Assembly (NCBI RefSeq): GCF_027587175.1
Contig: NZ_JAPCID010000023.1
Location: 42,913 to 106,912 of the forward strand
DNA length: 64,000 bases
Source of the DNA: Solirubrobacter deserti
GTDB lineage: Bacteria > Actinomycetota > Thermoleophilia > Solirubrobacterales > Solirubrobacteraceae
Direction: 5' to 3'
The notes under the pieces were generated by a model. That model had not been told where the DNA came from and did no database searches. It saw only the letters and a list, made by a program, of their open reading frames with translations. This document shows positions 15,970 through 24,041 of the stretch, one piece after another. The position numbers were made by a program, and so were the translations under genes. Numbering within the stretch: the stretch's first letter is position 1; the number at the start of each line of letters is the position of its first letter.

Positions 15970-17433
15970 GTGCTTGAGCCGTTTGACTTTCCAGCTATCG
16001 AACGGTTCGTCAACCGCGAGACAGACTTAGCGCGCCTGGAAGAGTGGTGGAACGGCGACGATCCGAATGCGCTTGCACTCTTCGGTCGCCGTCGGGTCGG
16101 TAAGTCGTGGTTGTTTCGCCGCCTGGCGCATGGCAAGCCGGCGATCGTGTTGGTCGCAGAGCGGCGTGACACCCGTCCGCAGCTTCAGCGCCTGGCTGAA
16201 CGCCTGTCTCCGGCGCTCGGATTCCGGCCGGACATCCCGGACCTGTCGTCCTTGTTCGAGGTGCTCTACCGGCTGGCCGCCGATGAGCGGCGCTTGGTCG
16301 TCATCGACGAGTTTCCATGGTTGCTCCCGAGCGGCGGCGCGGCGCAGCGGGAAGCGCTGACGAGCATCCAGGCGGTGATGGAGGAACGCGATGCCTCGCA
16401 GTTGCGGCTGGTGTTGTGTGGCTCCTACATCGGGCAGATGGAAAGCCTGCTTTCGGAGAGCAGCCCCCTGCGAGGCCGGTTGACGCCGCTGCGAATCCGG
16501 CCGCTGCGGTTCGACGGCGCCCGCCGGTTCATGCCTGACGCGCTCGACGTTCGCGAGCAGGTGGAACGGTACGCCGTTGCGGGCGGAATGGCGATGTACC
16601 TGGACGAACTCGCTCGCGGCGAGTCACTGGCCGCGCAGGTCCAGCGAGCGGTGCTCTCGGATCGCGGGAAGCTGTTCGACGACCCGCGCGAAGTGCTGGA
16701 AGAGGAACTGCGTGCCCCGGGTGTCTACTTCTCCCTGCTGGAGGAGCTCGCGTTCCGGCGCCGCTCGCTCGGTGAACTCGCGGCCGCGCTCAATCGCGAC
16801 AGTGGGACACTGGGCCCTTACCTGAACCGGTTGAGCGAAATGGAGATCATCCGTGGCATATCCCAAGTCGTCGGCGGCAGCGAACGCGACCGACGCTGGG
16901 AGTGCCAGGATCCGTTCCTGCGGTTCTGGTTCAGATTCGTGTTCGGCATGCAGGACGACCTGGGCGCCGGACTCGAGCCGGCGGACTATTGGGACGGCGC
17001 GATCGCGCCAGAGCTCGCCGACCATGCCGCGCCGGTGTTCGAGGACCTCTGCCGCGAGTGGGTGCGCAAGACGCACGGCCGCGTCGCCCCGCGAGTCGGC
17101 TCCTGGTGGGGACCAGCTCGGCATGACCTGCGCCGTACCCACGAGCGAGAAACCGACGAGATCGACATCGTCGGCGTCGCACGCAACCAGGTCACGCTCA
17201 TCGGCGAGTGCAAATGGACGGCCAAGCCGCTCGACGGCGGCGTGCTCCGCGACCTGGACGACTACAAGCTCCCTGCACTGCGTCAGTCGAAGGCCAAGGT
17301 CGCCAAGCAGCCGCGGATCCTGCTGTTCTCGCGCAGCGGCTTTGAGCGCAGGCTCGTGGAGGATGCCGCCGAGCGGGGCGACGTCGAGCTCGTCGACGCC
17401 ACCCAGGTCTGCGAGGACCTCGCGAGCGACTAG
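15970..17433 (+). CDS. Archaeal-type ATPase with C-terminal DUF234/nuclease-like domain
   Basis: 487 aa from GTG at 15970. The N-terminal half is a STAND-like AAA ATPase: FVNRETDL leader, Walker A GRRRVGKS (39-46), Walker B LVVIDEFPWLL and a sensor segment LVLCGSYIGQME. A winged-helix-like stretch follows (FRRRSLGELAAALNRDSGTL, about 258-277). The C-terminus is DUF234-like and contains EIDIVGV with Asp399 and LIGECKW with Glu413 and Lys415, the D-(x)n-ExK pattern of PD-(D/E)XK nucleases. Base composition is less GC-rich than neighbours and the promoter is AT-rich, consistent with horizontal acquisition. Its stop shares CTAG with the convergent SDR gene. Function in bacteria is undefined; a defence or DNA-maintenance role is possible. 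Confidence 0.85.
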   Translation: MLEPFDFPAIERFVNRETDLARLEEWWNGDDPNALALFGRRRVGKSWLFRRLAHGKPAIVLVAERRDTRPQLQRLAERLSPALGFRPDIPDLSSLFEVLYRLAADERRLVVIDEFPWLLPSGGAAQREALTSIQAVMEERDASQLRLVLCGSYIGQMESLLSESSPLRGRLTPLRIRPLRFDGARRFMPDALDVREQVERYAVAGGMAMYLDELARGESLAAQVQRAVLSDRGKLFDDPREVLEEELRAPGVYFSLLEELAFRRRSLGELAAALNRDSGTLGPYLNRLSEMEIIRGISQVVGGSERDRRWECQDPFLRFWFRFVFGMQDDLGAGLEPADYWDGAIAPELADHAAPVFEDLCREWVRKTHGRVAPRVGSWWGPARHDLRRTHERETDEIDIVGVARNQVTLIGECKWTAKPLDGGVLRDLDDYKLPALRQSKAKVAKQPRILLFSRSGFERRLVEDAAERGDVELVDATQVCEDLASD

Positions 17434-18254
17434 GCGCCGGGTTTAGGCATCTGCGAGCGCAGCATCGCGTCGAAGGCCGCGTCGGGCAGGACCTTGCGCG
17501 TGGCCATGAACATGTGCGCGGACGGCGCGACGCGGTAGCGCGCCTTCGGCTTGTCGGTCGAGAGCGCCTTGAGCACCGTCTCCCCCACGGCCTCGGCGCT
17601 GCACGCCAGCATGCCGAGCGCGCCGGTGGTGTAGCTGGAGGTGACCTCGGCCACGCCGTCGTTGAAGCTCGCGTACGGCCCGTCCTCCTGCACGCGCCGG
17701 CCGACCGCGGTCTTGCCCAGCGGCGTCTTGACGAAGCCCGGCTCGATCAGCACGGTCTTGATCCCGAACGGCCGCGTCTCGTAGCGCAGCGCGTCGCTGA
17801 TCGCCTCCAGCGCGTGCTTGGTGCCGCAGTAGTAGCCCGTGCCCGGCCAGGTGAACTTCCCGTTCATCGAGCCGACGGTGATGATGTGGCCGCGGCGGCG
17901 CTCACGCATCTGCGGGAGCACGAGCTGCGCGAGCCGCACCGGCCCGAAGACGTTGGTCTCGAACAGCGCCCGCACGCGGTCCATCGGCACCGACTCGATC
18001 GCGCCGACCTCCTGGATGCCCGCGTTGTTGACGAGCGCGTCGATGCCCTCGCTCACGGCCTCCACGGCGGCGACCATCGAGTCCTCGCTGGTGACGTCGA
18101 GCGCCAGCGTCTTGCAGCCCTTGGCCTCCAGGTCGGCGATCGACTCGGTCCGGCGCGCCGTCGCGTACACGTTGTAGCCCTTGGCGGCGAGCACTTCGGC
18201 GGTCGCCCGCCCGATGCCCGAGGAGCATCCGGTGATCAGCACGGTCTGGCTCAT
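17430..18254 (-). CDS. Short-chain dehydrogenase/reductase
   Basis: 274 aa, a classical SDR. Cofactor motif TGCSSGIG (8-15), NNAG (76-79), catalytic Ser129 (VGSMNG) and Tyr142-x-x-x-Lys146. Arg35 after the second strand (ATARR) suggests NADP(H). It resembles the SDR subgroup that acts on hydrophobic alcohols or ketones such as retinol or steroids, which fits the lipid-rich surroundings. The ATG at 18254 overlaps the stop of the upstream MMPL gene (ATGA), so the exporter and the reductase are translated from one message. The frame continues far upstream only as a shadow of the MMPL gene. Confidence 0.92.
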   Translation of the reverse strand: MSQTVLITGCSSGIGRATAEVLAAKGYNVYATARRTESIADLEAKGCKTLALDVTSEDSMVAAVEAVSEGIDALVNNAGIQEVGAIESVPMDRVRALFETNVFGPVRLAQLVLPQMRERRRGHIITVGSMNGKFTWPGTGYYCGTKHALEAISDALRYETRPFGIKTVLIEPGFVKTPLGKTAVGRRVQEDGPYASFNDGVAEVTSSYTTGALGMLACSAEAVGETVLKALSTDKPKARYRVAPSAHMFMATRKVLPDAAFDAMLRSQMPKPGA

Positions 18255-20404
18255 GCGGCAGTCACAACCTCTTCCTGCTTCGTCGGTGCGGACTCGAAGT
18301 CCATGTCGGGGAGCCGGCGATCCAGCCACTTGGGGATCCACCAGTTCAAGTCGCCCATCAGCTGCATCGTCGTCGGGACCAGCACGAGCCGCACGATCGT
18401 CGCGTCGAGCGCGATCGCCACCGCCAGCCCGACGCCGATCTCCTTGACCTGCGGCACACCCGTGCCGGCGAAGATCGCGAACACCGCGACCATGATCAGC
18501 GCCGCGCTCGAGATCGTCTTCGCGCTCGCCGCCAGGCCCTGGGAGACCGCCTGCTGCGTGTCGCCGGTCGCGTGGAAGCGCTCCTTGATGCGCGAGAGCA
18601 TGAACACCTCGTAGTCCATGCTCAGCCCGAACACGACCGCGAGCAGCAGCGCGGGCGTGATCGCCTGCACGTAGCCGAGCGACTCGAAGCCGGTGACGGA
18701 GTCGAACCAGCCCCACTGGAAGACCATCACGAGCACGCCGTACGCCGCCGCGACCGAGAGCGCGTTCATCAGCACGGCCTTGATCGGCAGCACGACGCTG
18801 CGCAGCACCACGAGCAGCACGAGGAAGCTCAGCACCACCACGAACAGCGCCACCTTCCACAGCGAGCCGGAGATCACCGCCGTGTCGTCCTGGTTCTGCG
18901 CGGTGGCGCCGCCGATGTGCATGGGCACCGGCGGGTTCAGCGCCCGCAGCCGGTCGACGAGCGCGACCGTCGCGTCGCTCTCCGGCGACTCCTGTGGCGT
19001 GACGACGACCAGCGTCTTGGTCCCGTCGCGCGAGCGCTGCGGCGGGGAGACCTGCGCCACGCCGGGCAGCGACTGGATGTCCGAGCGCACGTAGTCGTCG
19101 ACCTGGTTGCCCTCGAACACGAGCTGCACCGGGCCGAGCGAGCCCGGCCCGTACTGCACCGCCGCGATGTCGAACCCGACCCGGGTCTCGAAGTCCTCCG
19201 GGAACATGGCGATCGCCGCGGTGTTGGTCTTCATCACCAACGCCGGCGAGGCGATCAGCAGCATCACCGCGGTGGCGGCGAGCGCGAACGGCAGCGGGCG
19301 GCGCATCAGCAGCGCCGTCCAGCGCTCCCAGAAGCCCGGGCCGGGCTTCGGCTCGCGCTTGACCCGCAGCCGCCCGATCAGCCTGCCCGGCCGCGCGACG
19401 CGGTGCCCGAGCGCCGCGATGAGCGCCGGCAGCAGCGTGATCGCGGCCATCACGGCGATGCCGACGACGACGATCGCGCCCACGGCCATCGACTGCACGA
19501 CCTTCGCGTCGATCAGGAACAGCCCGGCCAGCGCGACGATGACGGTCACGCCGGAGAACGCGACCGCCATGCCCGAGGTGCGCAGCGCGACCTCCCGCGC
19601 CTCGGACGGCTCGAGCCCGTTCCCGAGCTCCTCCCGGTAGCGGGCGAGAATGAACAGCGAGTAGTCCACCGCCACGCCGATGCCGAGCATCGAGGCCATG
19701 TTGGTCACGAACGTCGACATCCCGTAGACCTGCGAGAGGAAGAAGACGATCGCGCCGGTCACGACCACCGACGCGATGCCGAGCGCCAGCGGCAGCGCCG
19801 CCGCGGCCAGCGAACCGAACACGAACAGCAGGATCAGCAACACGATCGGCAGGCCGACGATCTCCGCCTGCTCGAGGTCCTCCTTGGACAGCTCCTGGAT
19901 GCCCGCCCACAGCGCGCTCTGCCCGAGCAGGAAGACGGCGAGGTCATCGCCCTCCTCGCCGGTGTGCAGGTTCTCGCGCATCGTGGCGGCGGCGTCGACG
20001 GCCTCGTCGCGGTCGCCCTCGACCACGAGCGGCATGACCACCACGGGTTCGGTGGACGCGCGCGCGGCGGCGGCCGCCTCGGGGTTCAGGCGCACCGCCT
20101 CGACGTCCTCGAAGCCCTCCCGCTCGACGCGATCGACCGCCGCGGCGAGCTTGGCCGGATCGCGGTCCCGGTTGTCGAAGAGCACCGACAGCGACTCGGC
20201 CGACGTGCCCTCGAACTCGCTCCCGAGCGCGTCCGCGACGAGCTGCGAGCCCGACCCCTGCGTCTCGAAGCCACCGCCCGTCAGGTTCTCCGTCTGGCGG
20301 CCCGCGAACGGCACCGACGCGACGACGATGACGAGCCAGACGATGAGGACGAGGCGACGCCGGCGAGCGACGAAGCGCTCGAGCCGGTCCATGACAGCTT
20401 GCAT
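18251..20404 (-). CDS. MMPL-family RND-type exporter
   Basis: 717 aa, same layout as the exporter at 10.6-12.8 kb. It has two transport bundles with GIGVAVDYSLFILARYREE and FGLSMDYEVFMLSRIKERF, large extracytoplasmic loops after TM1 and TM7, and the C-terminal signature NWWIPKWLDRRLPDMDFES. It exports hydrophobic molecules, probably using the proton gradient through the intramembrane Asp. Start is the ATG at 20404 (MQAVMDRLERF). The stop overlaps the start of an SDR gene, making a two-gene operon. The promoter must lie in the 18 bases before the divergent hydrolase or within coding sequence; no clear site was seen. Confidence 0.9.
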   Translation of the reverse strand: MQAVMDRLERFVARRRRLVLIVWLVIVVASVPFAGRQTENLTGGGFETQGSGSQLVADALGSEFEGTSAESLSVLFDNRDRDPAKLAAAVDRVEREGFEDVEAVRLNPEAAAAARASTEPVVVMPLVVEGDRDEAVDAAATMRENLHTGEEGDDLAVFLLGQSALWAGIQELSKEDLEQAEIVGLPIVLLILLFVFGSLAAAALPLALGIASVVVTGAIVFFLSQVYGMSTFVTNMASMLGIGVAVDYSLFILARYREELGNGLEPSEAREVALRTSGMAVAFSGVTVIVALAGLFLIDAKVVQSMAVGAIVVVGIAVMAAITLLPALIAALGHRVARPGRLIGRLRVKREPKPGPGFWERWTALLMRRPLPFALAATAVMLLIASPALVMKTNTAAIAMFPEDFETRVGFDIAAVQYGPGSLGPVQLVFEGNQVDDYVRSDIQSLPGVAQVSPPQRSRDGTKTLVVVTPQESPESDATVALVDRLRALNPPVPMHIGGATAQNQDDTAVISGSLWKVALFVVVLSFLVLLVVLRSVVLPIKAVLMNALSVAAAYGVLVMVFQWGWFDSVTGFESLGYVQAITPALLLAVVFGLSMDYEVFMLSRIKERFHATGDTQQAVSQGLAASAKTISSAALIMVAVFAIFAGTGVPQVKEIGVGLAVAIALDATIVRLVLVPTTMQLMGDLNWWIPKWLDRRLPDMDFESAPTKQEEVVTAA

Positions 20405-20422
20405 AGCGCACTTCTAACGGCC

Positions 20423-21475
20423 ATGGACAGCGCTTGCAATCTGGTGCGTGGCGCGGATACAACACGCACTCTGACCGAGACACACTCCGTACGCACCTCA
20501 GACGGCACCGAGATCCGTCTCACCCGCCACCAGTTCGGGTCCAAGGGCCCACTCGTGCTGGCCCCCGGCTACGGCAACGCCGCCAGCGCGTTCGCCGTCG
20601 AGACCGTGCCCAAGAACTGGGTCCAGTACCTGGGAGAACACGGCTACGACGTGTGGCTGCTGGACTACCGGGCCAGCCCCGTGCTGGACGCCAGCCGCAC
20701 GCAGTTCACCGTCGACGACATCGCCACGCGCGACTGGCCCGCCGCGGTCGACACCGTGCGCGAGAAGACCGGGCAGTCGGACGTGCAGGTTTTCGGGCAC
20801 TGCGTCGGCGGCCTGTCGCTGTTCATGGCGATGGGCGCCGGGATGGAAGGGGTGCGCAGCGCCACCTTCTCCAGCCTCGCCGGCAACCCGATCCCCACGC
20901 CCGGCAACCAGCTGCGTGCCCACGCCCGGATGGCGACGCTGTTCAAGCTGCTCGGGATCAAGTTCCTCGACGTCGCCTACGACCCGAAGCGCTGGGACGG
21001 CAAGCTGATCGAGACGGTGATGAAGGCCGTGCCGTTCCGGCACGTCTACGACAACCCGATCGCGCGCCGGATCTACTTCATCTACGGCGACGTCTACGAC
21101 TACGAGAACATCAACCGCCCGACGATGGAACAGGCCGTGCCCGGCTTCTTCGGCGGCGGCAACCTGACGTTCTTCGAGCACATCTCGCTGATGATCCGGG
21201 CCAGCGAGGCGCGCGACGCGCACGGCCAGGACACCTACTGGCGCAACCTCGAGAACTTCAAAGTCCCGATCCACTTCATCACGGGCGAGCACAACAAGAT
21301 GTTCGTCCCGCGCGGGCTGCAGCGCTCCTACGACGGGCTGCGCAAGGCCCACGGGCCGAAGCTGTACTCGCATCACGTGATCAAGGACTACGCGCACCTG
21401 GATCTGTGGCTGGGCGAGAACGCCGAGCGCGACGTGTGGCCGACCGCCCTTGCCGAGCTGGAGAAGCGCAACTAG
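20423..21475 (+). CDS. Alpha/beta hydrolase with Cys nucleophile (GHCVGG)
   Basis: 350 aa from the ATG at 20423. The nucleophile elbow is GHCVGG with Cys127 instead of Ser, as in PHA synthases and, as I recall, in the hydrolase domain of fused GMC-oxidase/hydrolase proteins. DYRASPVLDASRTQFTVDDI (81-100) is typical of that fused domain. The late His is in DYAHLDLW and the acid is probably in TGEHNKM. A Cys nucleophile suggests acyl transfer or ester chemistry on an activated lipid. It starts a five-gene run (20423-25423) ending with a DyP peroxidase, and its stop directly abuts the next ATG. Divergent from an MMPL gene. Confidence 0.8.
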   Translation: MDSACNLVRGADTTRTLTETHSVRTSDGTEIRLTRHQFGSKGPLVLAPGYGNAASAFAVETVPKNWVQYLGEHGYDVWLLDYRASPVLDASRTQFTVDDIATRDWPAAVDTVREKTGQSDVQVFGHCVGGLSLFMAMGAGMEGVRSATFSSLAGNPIPTPGNQLRAHARMATLFKLLGIKFLDVAYDPKRWDGKLIETVMKAVPFRHVYDNPIARRIYFIYGDVYDYENINRPTMEQAVPGFFGGGNLTFFEHISLMIRASEARDAHGQDTYWRNLENFKVPIHFITGEHNKMFVPRGLQRSYDGLRKAHGPKLYSHHVIKDYAHLDLWLGENAERDVWPTALAELEKRN

Positions 21476-22900
21476 ATGAGCCGTCGTGGTCTGGAGGACT
21501 TCTTCTCCTACCCCTTTGCCCAGGCGATCCAGGACCGCCGGACCCGGCGCGTCGCGCAGGGCACTTCGCTGCCGCACGGCGCGCAGCCGTACCAGTCCAG
21601 CAACGCGCCCTCGCCGCTGGCGCCGCTGGAGGAGGCGATCCTGATCGCCTCCACGAGCGTGACGGGCGCGGTCATGCACGACGGGCCGACGCAGAAGGTC
21701 GACGGCTCGCCCGAGCTCGGCACGATGTTCCTCGAGGTGGCCGGGCGCGCCGCTTCGAGCGCCGACAACGCGCAGGCCACGTCGTTCTTCATGACCAACG
21801 ACGAGGGCGTGTGGCTGATCGAGCGCCCGCGCGGCGCCGCGGCCGTGGAGCTGTTCTCGCAGATCCCCCCGCGCTGGGAGGACCGCACCGAGGACGACTG
21901 GCTGTCGTTCGCCAAGGCGGTCAAGCGCAAGGTCTACGACGGGCGCTTCGCGTTCCCGGACAAGCAGTGGCCGTACTTCCTCGGCTGGAACGGGCAGATG
22001 ACCAACGCGCCCGGCACGACGCAGTTCCTGCCCGTCGTGGACAACACGCGCCAGTACATCAACGTGCTGCTGATCCTCCTGAGCGAGCCGAAGGGCAAGG
22101 CGCCGCTGTTCATCGACGACTGGCAGCCGTTCCGGCCCAAGGGCGCCATGGAGTGGGCGGCGTGGGCGGCCTCCAAGCTCGGGCTGGTGGACCCGATTCC
22201 CTACCAGCCGATCGGCGGGCTCAAGCAGGCGCGCGGCGGCTACTCGTCGCTGGACGTGCCGGCGCCGCTCGGGTCGATCACGACGGTGCGCACGGACTAC
22301 GAGGCGCACTTTTTGTTCCAGAACCTGATGCTCACCGCCGAGGCGCTGCGCCTGGGCGCGTGGGTGCACGGCGCGCCGATGATCCCGCACGTGTGGCAGC
22401 GGGACCCGGCCAAGGGCATCCTCGGCCTCGGCTTCCGCGAGTACAGCGCGAAGACGTTCGACTCGCGCTGGAAGCGCTGGCCTCCGGTGCCGGCTTCCCA
22501 GCCCGCGTACGTGGGCATCGACGGTGTGCTCGAGGGCCTGTGTCCGCCGTACGTGAACGACATGGACGCGGCCGTCGACCAGGTGCTCGAGGAGAAGTTC
22601 GGTCCCGACGGGACGTACACGAACGCGGACGTGTTCGCACAGTCCTACAAGGACAAGGAGACCGCGCAGGCGTACCTGAAGGCCGCCGGCCACCCGCCGC
22701 ACGAGGCAATCGAGTACACGAAGCAGATCTGCCGCTACCTGGTGGAGACCTACGGGCGCTTCCCGGCCCACACGGACCCGTTCCACCTCCCCGGCATCTG
22801 GCTCCAGTGCTCGCACCTGGAGATCGAGTACTACGAGCAGTTCGCCAACCCGCGGCACGTGCGGCGGCAGGCCGAGGGTCGGGAGATCTGGGACCGCTAG
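21476..22900 (+). CDS. Conserved protein of unknown function in the DyP cluster
   Basis: 474 aa, ATG directly after the stop of the hydrolase gene. No family recognised. The segment LAPLEEAILIASTSVTGAVM (about 47-66) faintly recalls the N-terminal helix of nitroreductase-fold proteins, but no flavin motif confirms it. The protein is rich in Trp, Tyr and Phe (GWNGQMTN, DSRWKRWP, HLEIEYYEQF) and contains no signal peptide or clear membrane helix. Aromatic-rich conserved stretches suggest an enzyme handling hydrophobic substrates. Its tight position between the hydrolase and two small genes implies a shared operon. Confidence 0.6.
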   Translation: MSRRGLEDFFSYPFAQAIQDRRTRRVAQGTSLPHGAQPYQSSNAPSPLAPLEEAILIASTSVTGAVMHDGPTQKVDGSPELGTMFLEVAGRAASSADNAQATSFFMTNDEGVWLIERPRGAAAVELFSQIPPRWEDRTEDDWLSFAKAVKRKVYDGRFAFPDKQWPYFLGWNGQMTNAPGTTQFLPVVDNTRQYINVLLILLSEPKGKAPLFIDDWQPFRPKGAMEWAAWAASKLGLVDPIPYQPIGGLKQARGGYSSLDVPAPLGSITTVRTDYEAHFLFQNLMLTAEALRLGAWVHGAPMIPHVWQRDPAKGILGLGFREYSAKTFDSRWKRWPPVPASQPAYVGIDGVLEGLCPPYVNDMDAAVDQVLEEKFGPDGTYTNADVFAQSYKDKETAQAYLKAAGHPPHEAIEYTKQICRYLVETYGRFPAHTDPFHLPGIWLQCSHLEIEYYEQFANPRHVRRQAEGREIWDR

Positions 22901-23431
22901 ATGGGCAACGTCCACGGCCGGATGACCGGCCTGACGCTCTTCACGCCCATCCGCCCGCAGTGGGTGTGGTTCCTGCGGATCGGGCTGCCGGTCACCCGGT
23001 ACCTGCCGTTCATGGCGCGCCACATCCTGCAGTTCAACTTCATCAAGTTCGTGCGCTGGACGATCGTGCCAGGCCTCGAGGGCGAGCACCTGAACTACCA
23101 GTACCTGTACTTCGAGAGCAATTTCGACGGGCCCTGGCAGCACTACATCGACGCCTTCGCGTACGTGATCCCGCTCGACATCCGCGTCACCTGGGGGCGC
23201 GGCCCGGGCTTCCCGGCGCCGCCGCCCGCCGAGCCGCTGAAGGCCTGGATCGCGAAGAACTCGATGGAGGGCGGCACGTACTACTGCGCGCACGCGGACG
23301 ACTCCACGCGCATGGTCTCGGGCGCGCTGGCCGTGCGCGACCGCTTCGCCGAGCTCGATCCCGATCTGCCGCCCGAGCAGTTCAAGGCCGCATGGGAGCG
23401 CTTCCTGAGCGATGCTCAGGCGCATCTCTGA
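22901..23431 (+). CDS. Small conserved protein, DyP-cluster member
   Basis: 176 aa; the ATG follows the previous stop without a gap. Family not recognised. An N-terminal hydrophobic stretch (WFLRIGLPVTRYLPFMAR) may lie on the membrane. The middle YLYFESNFDGPWQHYIDAFA is the most conserved-looking part and has the layout of a small alpha+beta fold (two strands and a helix). No cofactor or catalytic motif could be assigned. It overlaps the next gene by 20 bases, so the two are likely translated together, and may form a complex with the neighbouring dimeric-barrel-like protein. Confidence 0.6.
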   Translation: MGNVHGRMTGLTLFTPIRPQWVWFLRIGLPVTRYLPFMARHILQFNFIKFVRWTIVPGLEGEHLNYQYLYFESNFDGPWQHYIDAFAYVIPLDIRVTWGRGPGFPAPPPAEPLKAWIAKNSMEGGTYYCAHADDSTRMVSGALAVRDRFAELDPDLPPEQFKAAWERFLSDAQAHL

Positions 23432-24041
23432 GAGCGGCCACCGCGTCGGGAGCGCGTACGCGCTGACGACGTTCGCGCGCGTGCAGGACGGGCGCGCCGA
23501 CGAGCTCGAGGCCTACCTGGGCGCGCTGCCGGTCGGCCCGGACAGCCCGTTCGCGCGCATCGACACGCTCCACATCGCCCGCGTGCAGCTGTTTCGCGCG
23601 CTCGTGCACCAGGGGCCCGATCAGACCAAGCGCGACGAGTTGCAGCACACGCACCTCGTCTTCACGAGCACGATCGACGGTGACCTCGAGCCGTACGTGG
23701 AGGCGTTGCGCAAGCGCGTGCCGGAGTGCGACCAGTGGTGGGGCCGCTGCGTCGGCTACCCCGGCCGCACGCAGGCGGGCGCGTTCCTGGGGTGGGTGCG
23801 CTCGATCCAGGCCCGGCCCGGGCTCTTCCGGAGCGCGCTGCCGAACGCGACCGTGCACGAGGTGCGCCACGCCCTGGCGCTGCGTGAGCGGGTGATCGAC
23901 TTCGCCGTCGAGGCGCAGGGCCTGTCCGCCGCCGAGCTGCACGAGCGCTTCAAGGGCGAATTCCGGCCCGGAGGGCTCGATTCGCTGGAAGAACCCGCCC
24001 GGGGGGCTCCTTCTTCCGCCGCTGCGAGAGCTCGGCGCTGA
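23412..24041 (+). CDS. Small protein, possible ferredoxin-like (dimeric barrel) fold, DyP-cluster member
   Basis: 209 aa from ATG at 23412, overlapping the previous gene by 20 bases and the next by one base (TGATG). Sequence around YALTTFARVQDGRADELEAYL and QHTHLVFTSTIDGDLEPYVE has the strand-helix-strand rhythm of EthD/antibiotic-monooxygenase-type ferredoxin-like domains, which is also the fold of DyP peroxidases. No haem His motif is present. The tail is basic and Ala-rich (SSAAARARR). I infer a partner of the adjacent peroxidase; no biochemical role can be read from sequence. Confidence 0.55.
   Translation: MLRRISESGHRVGSAYALTTFARVQDGRADELEAYLGALPVGPDSPFARIDTLHIARVQLFRALVHQGPDQTKRDELQHTHLVFTSTIDGDLEPYVEALRKRVPECDQWWGRCVGYPGRTQAGAFLGWVRSIQARPGLFRSALPNATVHEVRHALALRERVIDFAVEAQGLSAAELHERFKGEFRPGGLDSLEEPARGAPSSAAARARR

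Noticed and set aside
15965..16030. Short frame from ATG 15965 ahead of the ATPase gene as a leader peptide
   Set aside because: Only 21 codons, out of frame with the ATPase and with no ribosome binding site.
18572..20404. Very long open frame (nearly 1000 codons in total) antisense to the MMPL gene, continuing into the hydrolase frame at 20423
   Set aside because: The first part is low-complexity Arg/His/Gln-rich peptide, a typical shadow of a high-GC gene; only the part from 20423 has a real fold.
20434..23466. Open frame of about 1010 codons overlapping the DyP-cluster genes in another frame
   Set aside because: Peptide is Arg/Ala-rich without motifs, and the overlapping annotated genes have clear families or operon spacing.
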